A stretch of DNA of 64,000 bases from NCBI GenBank assembly GCA_944349335.1, contig CALVMW010000001.1, forward strand, positions 144,309 to 208,308, in the 5' to 3' direction. Each line of letters opens with the position of its first letter. The first letter of the stretch is position 1. Both the position numbers and the translations under genes were made by a program. Below the pieces are notes generated by a model, which saw only the letters and a program-made list of their open reading frames with translations, was not told where the DNA came from and did not search any database. Source of the stretch: an uncultured Bacilli bacterium. Its GTDB lineage: Bacteria; Bacillota_I; Bacilli_A; RFN20; CAG-288. Below, in pieces: positions 16,598 through 25,627 of the stretch.

Positions 16598-17376
16598 AAT
16601 AAATCTAAATTCTCCTTCCTGTTAAGCATGACATAACCGTCATGATTATAAACATCTTTTTTATTATAAGTAAATTTGTTTAGCTTAGTATCTAGGAAAA
16701 TACCGCCAGCTTCTCTGACGATTAAATCCATAGCACAGACATCCCATTCTTTAGTCATATCCGTATATCTTATCGAACAATCACCTAAAGAAGAAGCGAC
16801 ATAAATACCTTTGATCGAGGCACCTAAATATAAAATGCTCTTAAATCTATCAGCATGTTTTAAATAGATATCTTTTTCTTTTTGATTTTCATGTGTTTTA
16901 CTTGCTAAAAAGATAAGGTCATTTACTCTACTAGAAACATGAATTTTTTCTATATTACCATCTTTAACTAAATAACTGCCTTCTCCTTTAATAGCGTAAC
17001 AATAAGAATCATAGACAGGGAGATAAATGAGAGCGACATATGGTTCACCTTTGTAGCAATAGGCCATATTGATTGAAAAAGAATCATCTTTAGAAACAAA
17101 ATCACTTGTTCCATCTAAAGGATCGACGATAAAAACCTCGTCATAATCTAATCTTTTTAAATCATCCTTCTTTTCTTCGGATAAATAATAAGTATTAGGA
17201 AAAATTGAAAGATGAGAAAAGATAATTTTATCGCTATTTAAATCAGCTTGAGTTACAGGTGATGAGTCATCTTTGATCATCACTTCAAAATCAGTATTAT
17301 AGATTTCGAGAATCTTTTTAGAAGCCTCCTTACCAGCTTCAATAAAAGCCTCTAATATCTTATGTAAATCGTTCAT
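16594..17376 (-). CDS. Inositol monophosphatase family phosphatase (CysQ/SuhB-like)
   Basis: Metal-dependent phosphatase of 260 residues. The family signatures are VDPLDGTSDF (metal site) and KEWDVCAMDLIVREAGG near the C-terminus, plus a SEE-like LSEEKKDD. Members dephosphorylate 3'-phosphoadenosine 5'-phosphate, inositol phosphate or NADP. Its neighbour nrnA also hydrolyses phosphoadenosine phosphate and short oligonucleotides, so a nucleotide clean-up role is plausible but inferred. Overlaps both neighbours by 4 bases. Confidence 0.85.
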   Translation of the reverse strand: MNDLHKILEAFIEAGKEASKKILEIYNTDFEVMIKDDSSPVTQADLNSDKIIFSHLSIFPNTYYLSEEKKDDLKRLDYDEVFIVDPLDGTSDFVSKDDSFSINMAYCYKGEPYVALIYLPVYDSYCYAIKGEGSYLVKDGNIEKIHVSSRVNDLIFLASKTHENQKEKDIYLKHADRFKSILYLGASIKGIYVASSLGDCSIRYTDMTKEWDVCAMDLIVREAGGIFLDTKLNKFTYNKKDVYNHDGYVMLNRKENLDLL

Positions 17377-18317
17377 AAAACTTTTTCAGCCTTATTTAAT
17401 GCAGCTATCACTTTCTCAACATCAGCAAAAGATGTTAATTTACAACCACTAGCAGGAATATGGCCTCCACCATTAAATTGAATAGCGACCTTCTGCACAT
17501 TATAATAGCCATCTGAACGAAGTTCAACACGGATAGAACCATCATCTTGCTCAGTAAATAAAGCCCAGATAGGATGATCGTCAACTAAAGAGAGGAGATT
17601 GACTTTACCTGAAGCTTCATTTTGCTTTAAGCCTAAAGCAGTATACTCTTTTTTAGAGACACAACAATAGCAGACTAATCCATCAAATTTATAATGAGAA
17701 TAAATATAGGAACGATATTTTAAATCTAAAGAATTCTGCTTATATAAATCGTGATATATGGCTTTATAATCGACGCCAGCTGCGATCAAACTTTTAGCAC
17801 AAGCAAAAGTTTTTTCATCGGCTTGGAATTGGAAGCGGCCAGTATCAGTGACTAAGCCTAAATATAAATAAGGAGCTGCTTTTTTAGGAATGTAGTTATA
17901 AACCTCTTCTAAAAATAAGGTGAGTATAGCAGTAGCAGAAGGAGCTAAATCATCACGATAAACTATAAAAGGATAACTATCCTTATCAGCTACATGGTGA
18001 TCAAAGCAGACGATCTCTTTTGCTAAATTTATTCTATTATCTTCTACTCTATTTAAATCGCTTAAATCGACTAAAATAGCTAAAGAAGATGAGATTACTT
18101 CATCACAAATAATGTCGCTATCTTCGATAAAAGAAGGAAGATAGGAAGGATGAGAACCGAGTCCGTAAACTTTTTTATTCGGATAGATTTCTTTTAAAGC
18201 CATCTTTAAGCCCATCACTGAGCCAACACAATCACCATCAGGATTCATATGTCCAAAGATGACAATAGAATCATAACTTTTTATTTTTTCAGCGATTAAT
18301 TTAAATGTCTCATTCAT
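17373..18317 (-). CDS. nrnA: DHH phosphoesterase, oligoribonuclease NrnA
   Basis: Degrades 2-5 nucleotide RNAs and dephosphorylates pAp. The N-terminal DHH domain shows FGHMNPDGDCVGS, LVDLSDLNRV and FDHHVADK. The C-terminal DHHA1 domain has the substrate motif GGGHIPASGC. I place the start at the ATG at 18317, which overlaps the rpoE stop by 8 bases and has GGTGAT upstream. An in-frame start 24 bases earlier is possible but lies deeper within rpoE and adds residues not expected for the family. Confidence 0.9.
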   Translation of the reverse strand: MNETFKLIAEKIKSYDSIVIFGHMNPDGDCVGSVMGLKMALKEIYPNKKVYGLGSHPSYLPSFIEDSDIICDEVISSSLAILVDLSDLNRVEDNRINLAKEIVCFDHHVADKDSYPFIVYRDDLAPSATAILTLFLEEVYNYIPKKAAPYLYLGLVTDTGRFQFQADEKTFACAKSLIAAGVDYKAIYHDLYKQNSLDLKYRSYIYSHYKFDGLVCYCCVSKKEYTALGLKQNEASGKVNLLSLVDDHPIWALFTEQDDGSIRVELRSDGYYNVQKVAIQFNGGGHIPASGCKLTSFADVEKVIAALNKAEKVL

Positions 18318-18705
18318 CTTCGTTATCATCACCTTCAGCAATCTTCATTTCATCTTCGACATCTTCATCGCTCTCTTGACCTAATTCTTGCTCGATGTCT
18401 TCTTTATCGCCTTCTTCATCATCCTCATCAGAATAAACATCGTTCATATCGATATGGACATTTGAGAATAATTCATGTTCTCTTAAAGTCCAGGTGTTGT
18501 TCTCTTTAATAACAAAACGACCATCTAAAGTAAGAGCAGTATAGAAGCGACTAGCTAATTCCATAAGCTCCTCTTCTTCTTTAATATCAAGCTCTTTTCC
18601 AACTTCAATCAATAAGTCAGAAAAAGAGACAGGGTTTTGATCTTTTAAATAGCGATCAGACATAACTTTATAAGCGACGTCAACTAAAGAAACATTTGTA
18701 TTCAT
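18310..18705 (-). CDS. rpoE: RNA polymerase delta subunit
   Basis: Firmicutes-specific polymerase subunit that lowers non-specific DNA binding and speeds enzyme recycling. Residues 1-90 form the HARE-HTH domain (VDVAYKVMSDR, FSDLLIEVGKEL, DGRFVIKENNTWTLR), and the last 45 residues are almost entirely Asp/Glu, as in other delta subunits. AAGGAGA precedes the ATG. The gene lies between argS and nrnA, 23 bases after argS. Confidence 0.95.
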   Translation of the reverse strand: MNTNVSLVDVAYKVMSDRYLKDQNPVSFSDLLIEVGKELDIKEEEELMELASRFYTALTLDGRFVIKENNTWTLREHELFSNVHIDMNDVYSDEDDEEGDKEDIEQELGQESDEDVEDEMKIAEGDDNEDE

Positions 18706-18728
18706 ATTATTCTCCTTTATTTGTTTAT

Positions 18729-20387
18729 TTATCTTATATCTTCTTTTTTGTCAAGAGAAATCATCTTTTCTGGTGCTAAAACACCGATAAGGTTTAAGCT
18801 ATCCTTCATAACGATCTGACAGGCTTTAACTAAGGCTAAACGCTGTTTAGATAAGGCGATATTATTATCATCTAATACGCGACAGACTGTATAAAACTCA
18901 TTGATGAGCTTAGCTAAAGAATAAACATAATTAGTGATCTTATAAGGTCCATTCTCCATAACAGCTTCTTTTATAACTTCAGGATAGTCTTTTAAGGCTA
19001 AAAGTAAATTTCTTTCACTATCTGTCGATAGTAAGTCACCTTTGGTATCAAAAGGCATAAAAGCTTTTCCATTAGCTAAGATACCTGATAAGCGAGCATG
19101 AGTATATTGAGTATAAAAGACCGGATTTTCAACACCTAAGGTCTTAGCTAAATCAATATCAAAATCTAAGTGAGAAGATGAAGAACGAGAGACAAAGAAA
19201 TAACGGATAGCATCGATCGAGCACTCTTCAATAAGCTCTTTTAAAGAGATGGCGTTACCTGTTCTTTTAGACATCTTAAACTCTTGTCCATCCTTAAATA
19301 ATCTAACCATCTGAATTAAAGAAACATCTAAAAGATCAGGGTTATAACCTAAATCTTTTAGTGCCGATTTTAAACGAAGGATGTATCCGTGATGATCAGC
19401 TCCAAATATATCGATGAGTTTATCAAACTTACGTTCATATTTATTAACGTGATAAGCGATATCAGGAACTAAATATGTATAAGAACCATCTGATTTAATT
19501 AAAACTCTATCTTTATCATCTCCATCCTTTGTTGTATTTAAAAATAATGCTCCCTCACTTCTATAACAATACTTTTCAAGTTTCTTTAAGCAGTCTTCAA
19601 CTAATCCGCTCTCTCTGATCTTTTTTTCCGAAGTATAAACATCTTGTTCGACTCTAAATTGCCTTAGATCTTCTTTTATCGCATCAAGTAAATGATCAAT
19701 ACCATACTGTTTAAAGAAATCGCGATGAGACTCGATATCAGCAAGATATTTATCACCATCTTTTTCTTTAATATCTTGAGCCATCTTGATAATCTCTTCA
19801 CCGTGGTAAGAATTATCCGTGAGTTCTTTTTTAATTCCAAAGAGCTGCTGATAACGAATCATCAAAGATTCAGCAAGATTATCGACTTGGTTACCAGCAT
19901 CATTTATATAATATTCTCTAGTAACATCATAGCCAGCCTTCTTATAAATTCTTGCTAAAGAATCACCGACAGCAGCACCTCTAGCGTGTCCTAAATGGAG
20001 TGAACCTGTAGGATTAGCCGAAACATATTCAATACAAATTCTTTTATTATTTCCTAAATCGAGATTTCCATAATCTTTGTCTTCGTCAATAATCTTTTTA
20101 ACTAGAGAACCTAAAAGCTCTGATTCTAAAAAGAAATTTAAAAAACCTGGAGCGATAGCTTCAACTTTTTTAACACCTTCTAATGAGAAAGAAGAAGAGA
20201 CATATTGGGCGAGTTCAAGAGGCTTTAAACCAGCTTTTTTAGCATTTTTTAAAGCGACATTGCTCATAAAGTCGCCATGTTTTCTCTCATCGCTAACTTG
20301 TAATAAAATATCGTCAAGATTTAAAACGATCCCCTTATTCTCAAGGATCTCTTTTAATTTTTCTTTTATAGCTTTTTGAATGTCCAT
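18729..20387 (-). CDS. argS: Arginyl-tRNA synthetase
   Basis: Class I synthetase of 552 residues. It has an N-terminal Add-1 domain, the HIGH motif as NPTGSLHLGHARGA at about residues 129-142, the KMSKS region as EFKMSKRTGN, and a C-terminal DALR anticodon-binding domain (TQYTHARLSGIL onward). AGAGGAG precedes the ATG. It is separated from ispF by one base and no T-box leader is present, so it is transcribed from upstream in the ychF cluster. Confidence 0.97.
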   Translation of the reverse strand: MDIQKAIKEKLKEILENKGIVLNLDDILLQVSDERKHGDFMSNVALKNAKKAGLKPLELAQYVSSSFSLEGVKKVEAIAPGFLNFFLESELLGSLVKKIIDEDKDYGNLDLGNNKRICIEYVSANPTGSLHLGHARGAAVGDSLARIYKKAGYDVTREYYINDAGNQVDNLAESLMIRYQQLFGIKKELTDNSYHGEEIIKMAQDIKEKDGDKYLADIESHRDFFKQYGIDHLLDAIKEDLRQFRVEQDVYTSEKKIRESGLVEDCLKKLEKYCYRSEGALFLNTTKDGDDKDRVLIKSDGSYTYLVPDIAYHVNKYERKFDKLIDIFGADHHGYILRLKSALKDLGYNPDLLDVSLIQMVRLFKDGQEFKMSKRTGNAISLKELIEECSIDAIRYFFVSRSSSSHLDFDIDLAKTLGVENPVFYTQYTHARLSGILANGKAFMPFDTKGDLLSTDSERNLLLALKDYPEVIKEAVMENGPYKITNYVYSLAKLINEFYTVCRVLDDNNIALSKQRLALVKACQIVMKDSLNLIGVLAPEKMISLDKKEDIR

Positions 20388-20388
20388 A

Positions 20389-20856
20389 TTATCTCCTCTC
20401 TATCAAAACTTGTACTAAACAGCTGATAACATCCTTTTCTCTTTTTTCTCTACTTTTAGCAGAGATAGAGATATCTTTTTTTGAAACCTGCAATATATTA
20501 GCTACATTTTCTTTTATTTTTTCCTTATAAGGAGTCAGTTTAGGTTCTTCTAAGATAATAATAATATTAACGTTGCTAATAGAATAACCATCGCTTTTAA
20601 CTCTAAAGTAAGCATCCTTAACGATTAAAGATGAGTCCATACCTAGAGTGCTTTCATCTTTATCAGAAAAATGTTCACCGATATCTTTCTCACCGATCGA
20701 CGAATATAAAGCATCAGCAAGACTATGATAAACAATATCACCATCTGAATGGGCGATTATCTTTAAAGAAGAAACTATCTTCACACCTGCTAAAAGAAAA
20801 TAATCACCTTCTTCTAAACGATGTAAATCATATCCTAAACCGATACGTATACTCAT
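20389..20856 (-). CDS. ispF: 2-C-methyl-D-erythritol 2,4-cyclodiphosphate synthase (divergent C-terminus)
   Basis: Fifth step of the MEP pathway. The zinc site is intact: GYDLHRL near residue 10 and AHSDGDIVYHSLADAL near residue 35, followed by KDIGEHFSDKD. The C-terminal signature of the family (KATTTEKLGFTGRGEGI in well-known members) is replaced by a shorter charged stretch (SAKSREKREKD); only an aligned Glu and Lys are kept. The protein should still trimerise, but the CDP-binding loop may differ. Its ATG overlaps the ychF stop (ATGA). Confidence 0.88.
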   Translation of the reverse strand: MSIRIGLGYDLHRLEEGDYFLLAGVKIVSSLKIIAHSDGDIVYHSLADALYSSIGEKDIGEHFSDKDESTLGMDSSLIVKDAYFRVKSDGYSISNVNIIIILEEPKLTPYKEKIKENVANILQVSKKDISISAKSREKREKDVISCLVQVLIERR

Positions 20857-21968
20857 TTTTTAATAGCCGCCGAACGTATAAAGAGAATATCGCCATCATT
20901 TACAACATAATCTTTACCGACTGTCATAAGTTTTCCAGCTTCTTTTACTTTCTCTTCACTTCCATATTTCAATAGATCATCATAAGAATAAACTTCCGCT
21001 TTGATAAAGTATTTCTGGAAGTCACTATGGATGATTCCAGCGCATTCATTAGCCTTCATACCTTCTTTAAAAGTCCAAGCTCTAACTTCATCTTTTCCGA
21101 CAGTAAAGAAGGTGCGTAAACCTAAAATATGATAACTAGCCAAAGTGATTTTATCTAAGCCGGAAAGAGTCGTTCCGATAGAAGAAAGATATTCTTCTCT
21201 ATCTTCTTTTGATACATCTGCTAATTCTTCTTCGATTAAAGCAGAGACAGGGATACAATCTTCACCTTGACTCTTAGCATATTCTTCTAAAGCTTTATAG
21301 TAAGGATTAGCTAAAGGATCAGCATAAGATTTTTCATCAACATTTCCGACATAAATGATAGGTTTAGAAGTGATCAAATTAAATTCTTTGCTCTTCTCTT
21401 TTTCATCAAAAGTTAGATCAGCTGTTTTAGCCATCTTTTCATCTTGTAAGCAAGAGATGATCTTCTTGATAGCCGAAACTTCTAATAAGCCCTCTTTATC
21501 TTTAGTTAAAGTCGCTCTTCTTTCAACTTTTTCTAAACGTTTATTTAAGACTTCTAGATCAGCTAAAATAAGTTCAAGATTGACTTCGATAGCATCACTT
21601 ACAGGATCAACATTTCTTCCGTTATAAGAAATAATATTCTGATCTTCAAAGCAGCGAACGACGTGAATGATCGCATCAGTATTACGAATATTACCTAAAA
21701 ACTGATTACCTAAGCCTTCACCCTTGGAGGCTCCTTTAACTAAACCAGCAATATCCGTAAATTCAAAAGTAGCTCTAACTTCTCTCTTAGGTTCAAAAAT
21801 TTTAACTAGTTCATCAAATCTTTTATCCTTAACTTCAACAATACCGACATTTGGTTCAATGGTTGCAAAAGGATAGTTCATAGCTACTACATGGCTATTA
21901 GTTATAGCATTAAAAAGCGTCGATTTACCAACGTTAGGAAGTCCGACAATACCTGCAGTTAAACTCAT
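20853..21968 (-). CDS. ychF: Obg-family ATPase YchF
   Basis: Ribosome-associated, redox-responsive ATPase (Ola1 family). G1 is GLPNVGKSTLFNA, G3 is DIAGLVKGASKGEGLG, and the adenine-specifying motif NVDE appears in place of NKxD. The C-terminal TGS domain ends in VNDGDILFIR. The 371-residue length is normal. A 9-bp inverted repeat lies in its leader or promoter region (21986-22013). It heads a tightly packed cluster: ychF, ispF, argS, rpoE, nrnA, IMPase, nucleotidase. Confidence 0.96.
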   Translation of the reverse strand: MSLTAGIVGLPNVGKSTLFNAITNSHVVAMNYPFATIEPNVGIVEVKDKRFDELVKIFEPKREVRATFEFTDIAGLVKGASKGEGLGNQFLGNIRNTDAIIHVVRCFEDQNIISYNGRNVDPVSDAIEVNLELILADLEVLNKRLEKVERRATLTKDKEGLLEVSAIKKIISCLQDEKMAKTADLTFDEKEKSKEFNLITSKPIIYVGNVDEKSYADPLANPYYKALEEYAKSQGEDCIPVSALIEEELADVSKEDREEYLSSIGTTLSGLDKITLASYHILGLRTFFTVGKDEVRAWTFKEGMKANECAGIIHSDFQKYFIKAEVYSYDDLLKYGSEEKVKEAGKLMTVGKDYVVNDGDILFIRSAAIKK

Positions 21969-21985
21969 ATATTTTTTCTCTCTTT

Positions 21986-22013
21986 AATTGCTTTATACTA
22001 AGACAAAGCAATT
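21986..22013 (-). repeat. Inverted repeat upstream of ychF
   Basis: AATTGCTTT and AAAGCAATT, 9 perfect bases each, with a 10-base spacer. It ends 18 bases before the ychF start and could be an operator or an mRNA hairpin. Confidence 0.45.
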
Positions 22014-22048
22014 GTATATTATATATTTATTATTAATATTTATCTACT

Positions 22049-23767
22049 CTAAATAATATAATAGCGATAATAAATATATATATTTTCTTCTTGACTAGTT
22101 CTTGCTCGATTTTCTGAAAAAGGAATTAAACAAGATTCATCATAATAAATACCTTCAAGAGTATATTCTTCACCTAAATATTCTTTATTTTCACTATCGA
22201 TTAAGTCATCTCTTGTATAAATTGAAGGAACTAAATTATGCTCACTAAATTCAGTTCCAAAATAATAAGTATCAGAATAGACGATATAATTATTACTACC
22301 ATTAGAAAAAACATCATAAAGATCGATTCTCTCTTTATATCCCAAATTGATAATAAGATATAAAGTGTCATCAGTCATCGTGAAAAAGTTGAGTTCCTTC
22401 TCACTTTCATCTTCAAAATATGCTAAAGAAAGAACACCTAATTCTTCATTAACATAAGAAAGAGAATCAGTTATACATGTAGAAAAATCTTGACCAGGTG
22501 CTAAATTGTAGGTTCTCGGCTGATAAATATAACCAGCTGGACAAGAATAAGAGATAACTAACTGCGGATTTTCTTCATATTGAGCAACTAAAGTGATACT
22601 GCTAGGAAGATCTTCACTTAACGGTGATGTAAAATCAAATATCTCACCATTGTAGGTATAATATAAAAAGCGATTATTTTCTAAACTAGGAGTATATTGG
22701 CTGAGGATATTTAAACCGATCACATCTGATGAATAATAAGTTAAAGTGCTCGGAATATCACTTGTAATACTTCCACCTTGATAATCAAAATTGACATCAA
22801 TTTTCTTATCAAACTTAACATAAATATCAAAATTTGAATTGATAGAATAATCATTATTTATCGGTAAAATGATTGAATATTGCTCATCTAAATATAAACC
22901 GGCAAAACGATATTCTCTTGTATCTAAAGGATAATATTTATATCCAGGTAAAGAGATATTTACTCCTATTGCATCATAAATACTTTGAATGACAGTCGGC
23001 ATCAAATCAGTATTAAAAGTTATATCGTAAGTATAATCTTCAACTCCAATATTATTAAAGTGTAAGGTTATTTCAGGATATAGTTGATAATGGGCATAGA
23101 GAGTGAAGGTATTATTATCACTAGGCTCAGGAAAGGACATACCATAAACACTAAAAGCATCATCAAAACGATAAATACCTTTTTCAGCTTCAGTATCTAA
23201 AACATAATGGGCGATACCATTTTCACCTATCTCTCTAACTAAAGGATATTCTGTATACCAGTAATCAAAAATACCATCTTCACAATATACTGTCGGAAGA
23301 AAGTCAGTTGAGGGAATAGATTTAGTGACATAACCACGAAGAGTATTATTACTTGTAAAATCTCCAGATACTACTTCTCTTAAAGGAGGAACTATGATCG
23401 CCGCACTTTCAGTATTTAAATCAAAATTTATAGTGACTAATGATTCATAATAAGCGTGAAAAACTAATTCACCATAGGGATAAGAATAATAGCTATTTCC
23501 ATCGCTATCGATAAGCGGATTTATAGGATAATATTCACCATTTCTATCTTCACACCAGGAGACAAAATAATAACCAGGTAGATAAGGGTCAGGTATATTT
23601 ACTTCTACTCTTGAACCAGATTCACCTTCTAAGTGGTCAGTAGAAAAACTTTGATCGAGAAATTCTCCTCCACCTAAATCAAAAACGATTCTGCCTGTTG
23701 CTAAACCGCTGCAGGAACATAAGGAGAAAAGAAGAAAGAATAAAGGGAAAAATAAACCTTTTTTCAT
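22049..23767 (-). CDS. Lipoprotein with several InlB B-repeat-like (Listeria-Bacteroides repeat) domains
   Basis: A 572-residue surface protein with lipobox FSLCSC. The body repeats a beta-grasp-like unit of about 70-90 residues: a Phe-Asp-Leu or Phe-Asp-Tyr strand with Gly-Gly (FDLGGGEF, FDYQGGS), a 'PGY.F..W' or 'GLYLDE' segment, then 'AHY/AQY' endings. This is the flg_new/InlB B-repeat pattern of adhesins and extracellular proteins of gut bacteria. No enzymatic motif is seen. The start lacks a Shine-Dalgarno site; a TAAAAT box at 23775-23780 ends 7 bases before it, suggesting a leaderless mRNA. Confidence 0.75.
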   Translation of the reverse strand: MKKGLFFPLFFLLFSLCSCSGLATGRIVFDLGGGEFLDQSFSTDHLEGESGSRVEVNIPDPYLPGYYFVSWCEDRNGEYYPINPLIDSDGNSYYSYPYGELVFHAYYESLVTINFDLNTESAAIIVPPLREVVSGDFTSNNTLRGYVTKSIPSTDFLPTVYCEDGIFDYWYTEYPLVREIGENGIAHYVLDTEAEKGIYRFDDAFSVYGMSFPEPSDNNTFTLYAHYQLYPEITLHFNNIGVEDYTYDITFNTDLMPTVIQSIYDAIGVNISLPGYKYYPLDTREYRFAGLYLDEQYSIILPINNDYSINSNFDIYVKFDKKIDVNFDYQGGSITSDIPSTLTYYSSDVIGLNILSQYTPSLENNRFLYYTYNGEIFDFTSPLSEDLPSSITLVAQYEENPQLVISYSCPAGYIYQPRTYNLAPGQDFSTCITDSLSYVNEELGVLSLAYFEDESEKELNFFTMTDDTLYLIINLGYKERIDLYDVFSNGSNNYIVYSDTYYFGTEFSEHNLVPSIYTRDDLIDSENKEYLGEEYTLEGIYYDESCLIPFSENRARTSQEENIYIYYRYYII

Positions 23768-23866
23768 CTAAATAATTTTACTATAAAAACAACTAAATTT
23801 ATACATCTTCTCTTTTAGATAAATAATAATTTATTTTTTTTGCTTTTTTTATTTATAATTATCAAT

Positions 23867-24724
23867 ATGAATGATGTTAAAGTATCGATTATTATTCCTG
23901 TCTATCTCTATCAAGAAAAATTCATAGCCTGTTTAGAATCTACTCTTAAACAAAATTTTCCTGAACGCTACGAGGTTCTTCTCTTACTTTTAGGTTCTGA
24001 TAAAAAAACTATAGATATCGCTTTAAATTATGAAAAAAAGTACCCTCAAATATTTAGAGTATATTCCTTTGCTTTTAATAAAGGTCCCTGCCTTTCAAGA
24101 AATATCGGAATCTTTTTATCAAGAGGAAAATACATTACCTTTTTAGACTCAGATGATGAATTACACCCGGATTTTTTAAACAAACTTTACTCATTAGCTA
24201 TCAAAGAAAACTATGACATTATCTGCTCTGGTTACTATTATCGAAAAAAAAGAAAACATAAAGGCTATTCAAGAATCAATTATAAAGGAGATAGTAAAAA
24301 AATAGTCCATAAACTTCTCTACTCTCCTTTTTTAAAAGTCCGTTCATTCTGTTGGGGAAGATTATATAAAAGTGAACTATTAAAAAATGACCATATCTAC
24401 TTTAAAACTGATTTAAAGTTTTATGAGGATATTCCTTTCATCCTTGAAGCTTATTCAAAAGCCAAAAAAGTCTGTTTTATTAAAAAACCTTTGTATATTT
24501 ATAATAAGAGAAAAGGTTCTTTAACCGATACCATAAAAGATACTCTTCCTTATCACATCAGATCATATGATTCATGTAAGGAATATTTACCTAAAAATAA
24601 AAAGATTCCTTTTGCTATCAAGTTACAAATAATTTACGATTCATATATTTCAAGCAAAATTAGAAAAAAGAAATTTAAAATAGTTTATAATTCTGCTATT
24701 AAAGAGCTTAATAATATCTTTTAG
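23867..24724 (+). CDS. Family 2 glycosyltransferase
   Basis: GT-A fold enzyme that transfers a sugar to a surface glycan or lipid. KVSIIIPVY at the N-terminus, NKGPCLSRNIGI in the middle and the metal-binding LDSDDELHPDF are clear. The C-terminal part is basic and lacks membrane helices. I use the ATG at 23867 (285 residues). An in-frame TTG 27 bases upstream lies within the likely promoter. TATAAT at 23854-23859 ends 7 bases before the ATG and there is no Shine-Dalgarno sequence. Followed by nnrD at 9 bases. Confidence 0.88.
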   Translation: MNDVKVSIIIPVYLYQEKFIACLESTLKQNFPERYEVLLLLLGSDKKTIDIALNYEKKYPQIFRVYSFAFNKGPCLSRNIGIFLSRGKYITFLDSDDELHPDFLNKLYSLAIKENYDIICSGYYYRKKRKHKGYSRINYKGDSKKIVHKLLYSPFLKVRSFCWGRLYKSELLKNDHIYFKTDLKFYEDIPFILEAYSKAKKVCFIKKPLYIYNKRKGSLTDTIKDTLPYHIRSYDSCKEYLPKNKKIPFAIKLQIIYDSYISSKIRKKKFKIVYNSAIKELNNIF

Positions 24725-24733
24725 GAGAAAAAA

Positions 24734-25627
24734 ATGAAAGAAATGTTAGATATAAAAAAGATGATAAATACTCTATATAATCAAAGAGACCCTCATGCTA
24801 TTAAAAGTGACTATGGTAGAGTTCTTATTATCGGTTCATCTAAGGATTATCCTTTTGCATCTTTAATCTCTTTAAAAGCATGCTTGATGACAGGAGCGTC
24901 TTTTATTGCCTATTCTGTTCCTAAATCATGCTTTAATCTTACATTTTCAAGAGTCTACGATACAGTTATCAACGGAAATATAACTTCCGAAGGTGACAAC
25001 TTTTATTTTGATGATATTAATAAGTTAAATTATGACGCTATCCTTTTTGGCAATGGAATAAATACAACTGAAGAGAACTTGGAATTTTTAAAAGAATTGA
25101 TTATCAATTATGATAAAACGCTTATTTTAGATGCCTCAAGTCTCTCACTATTAGCTTTAGATCCCTCTATAATTTATAAAAAGAATAAAAATAGCACGAT
25201 CATCTTAACTCCTCACTTAGGAGAAGCAAAACGTTTATTTAAAACTTCATTCTCTTCTAGAGACTGCTTAGACTTTATCACTCCTGCTAAAGAGTATATC
25301 GCTAGTCAAAATATCATGGTTTTACTTAAATCTTACTCATCTATCCTTGTAACTAAAGATGAGATTTACAAATCGACTTATCAACCTAGTGCAAACTTAG
25401 CAAAAGCTGGTTCAGGCGATGGCTTAGCTGGTTTAATAACTGGTTTTTTAGCCTATGGAACAAAATATTATAAAAAAGAGCAACTCATCATATTTGCTGA
25501 TGAATTGCTCCATATGGCTAGTAATGCCTATGCAAGTAAACACTCAACTGGACTATGCGATATCTTGAAAGCTTTAAAAACAATAGAAGATATTATCTCT
25601 TATTCAACTGAAACTAAGAAAGAATAA
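24734..25627 (+). CDS. nnrD: ADP-dependent NAD(P)H-hydrate dehydratase
   Basis: Repairs damaged NAD(P)HX back to NAD(P)H. The protein is 297 residues with a ribokinase-like fold: YGRVLIIGSSKDYPFAS at about 28, LILDASSLSLL, the TPHLGEAKRL motif and the phosphate-binding NLAKAGSGDGLAGLI (AGTGD in most members). No NnrE epimerase domain is fused, so this is a stand-alone dehydratase. AGGAGA precedes the ATG. The 3' end overlaps convergent fakA by 28 bases. Confidence 0.88.
   Translation: MKEMLDIKKMINTLYNQRDPHAIKSDYGRVLIIGSSKDYPFASLISLKACLMTGASFIAYSVPKSCFNLTFSRVYDTVINGNITSEGDNFYFDDINKLNYDAILFGNGINTTEENLEFLKELIINYDKTLILDASSLSLLALDPSIIYKKNKNSTIILTPHLGEAKRLFKTSFSSRDCLDFITPAKEYIASQNIMVLLKSYSSILVTKDEIYKSTYQPSANLAKAGSGDGLAGLITGFLAYGTKYYKKEQLIIFADELLHMASNAYASKHSTGLCDILKALKTIEDIISYSTETKKE

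Noticed and set aside
20388..20388. T-box leader of argS
   Set aside because: argS starts one base from ispF, leaving no leader.
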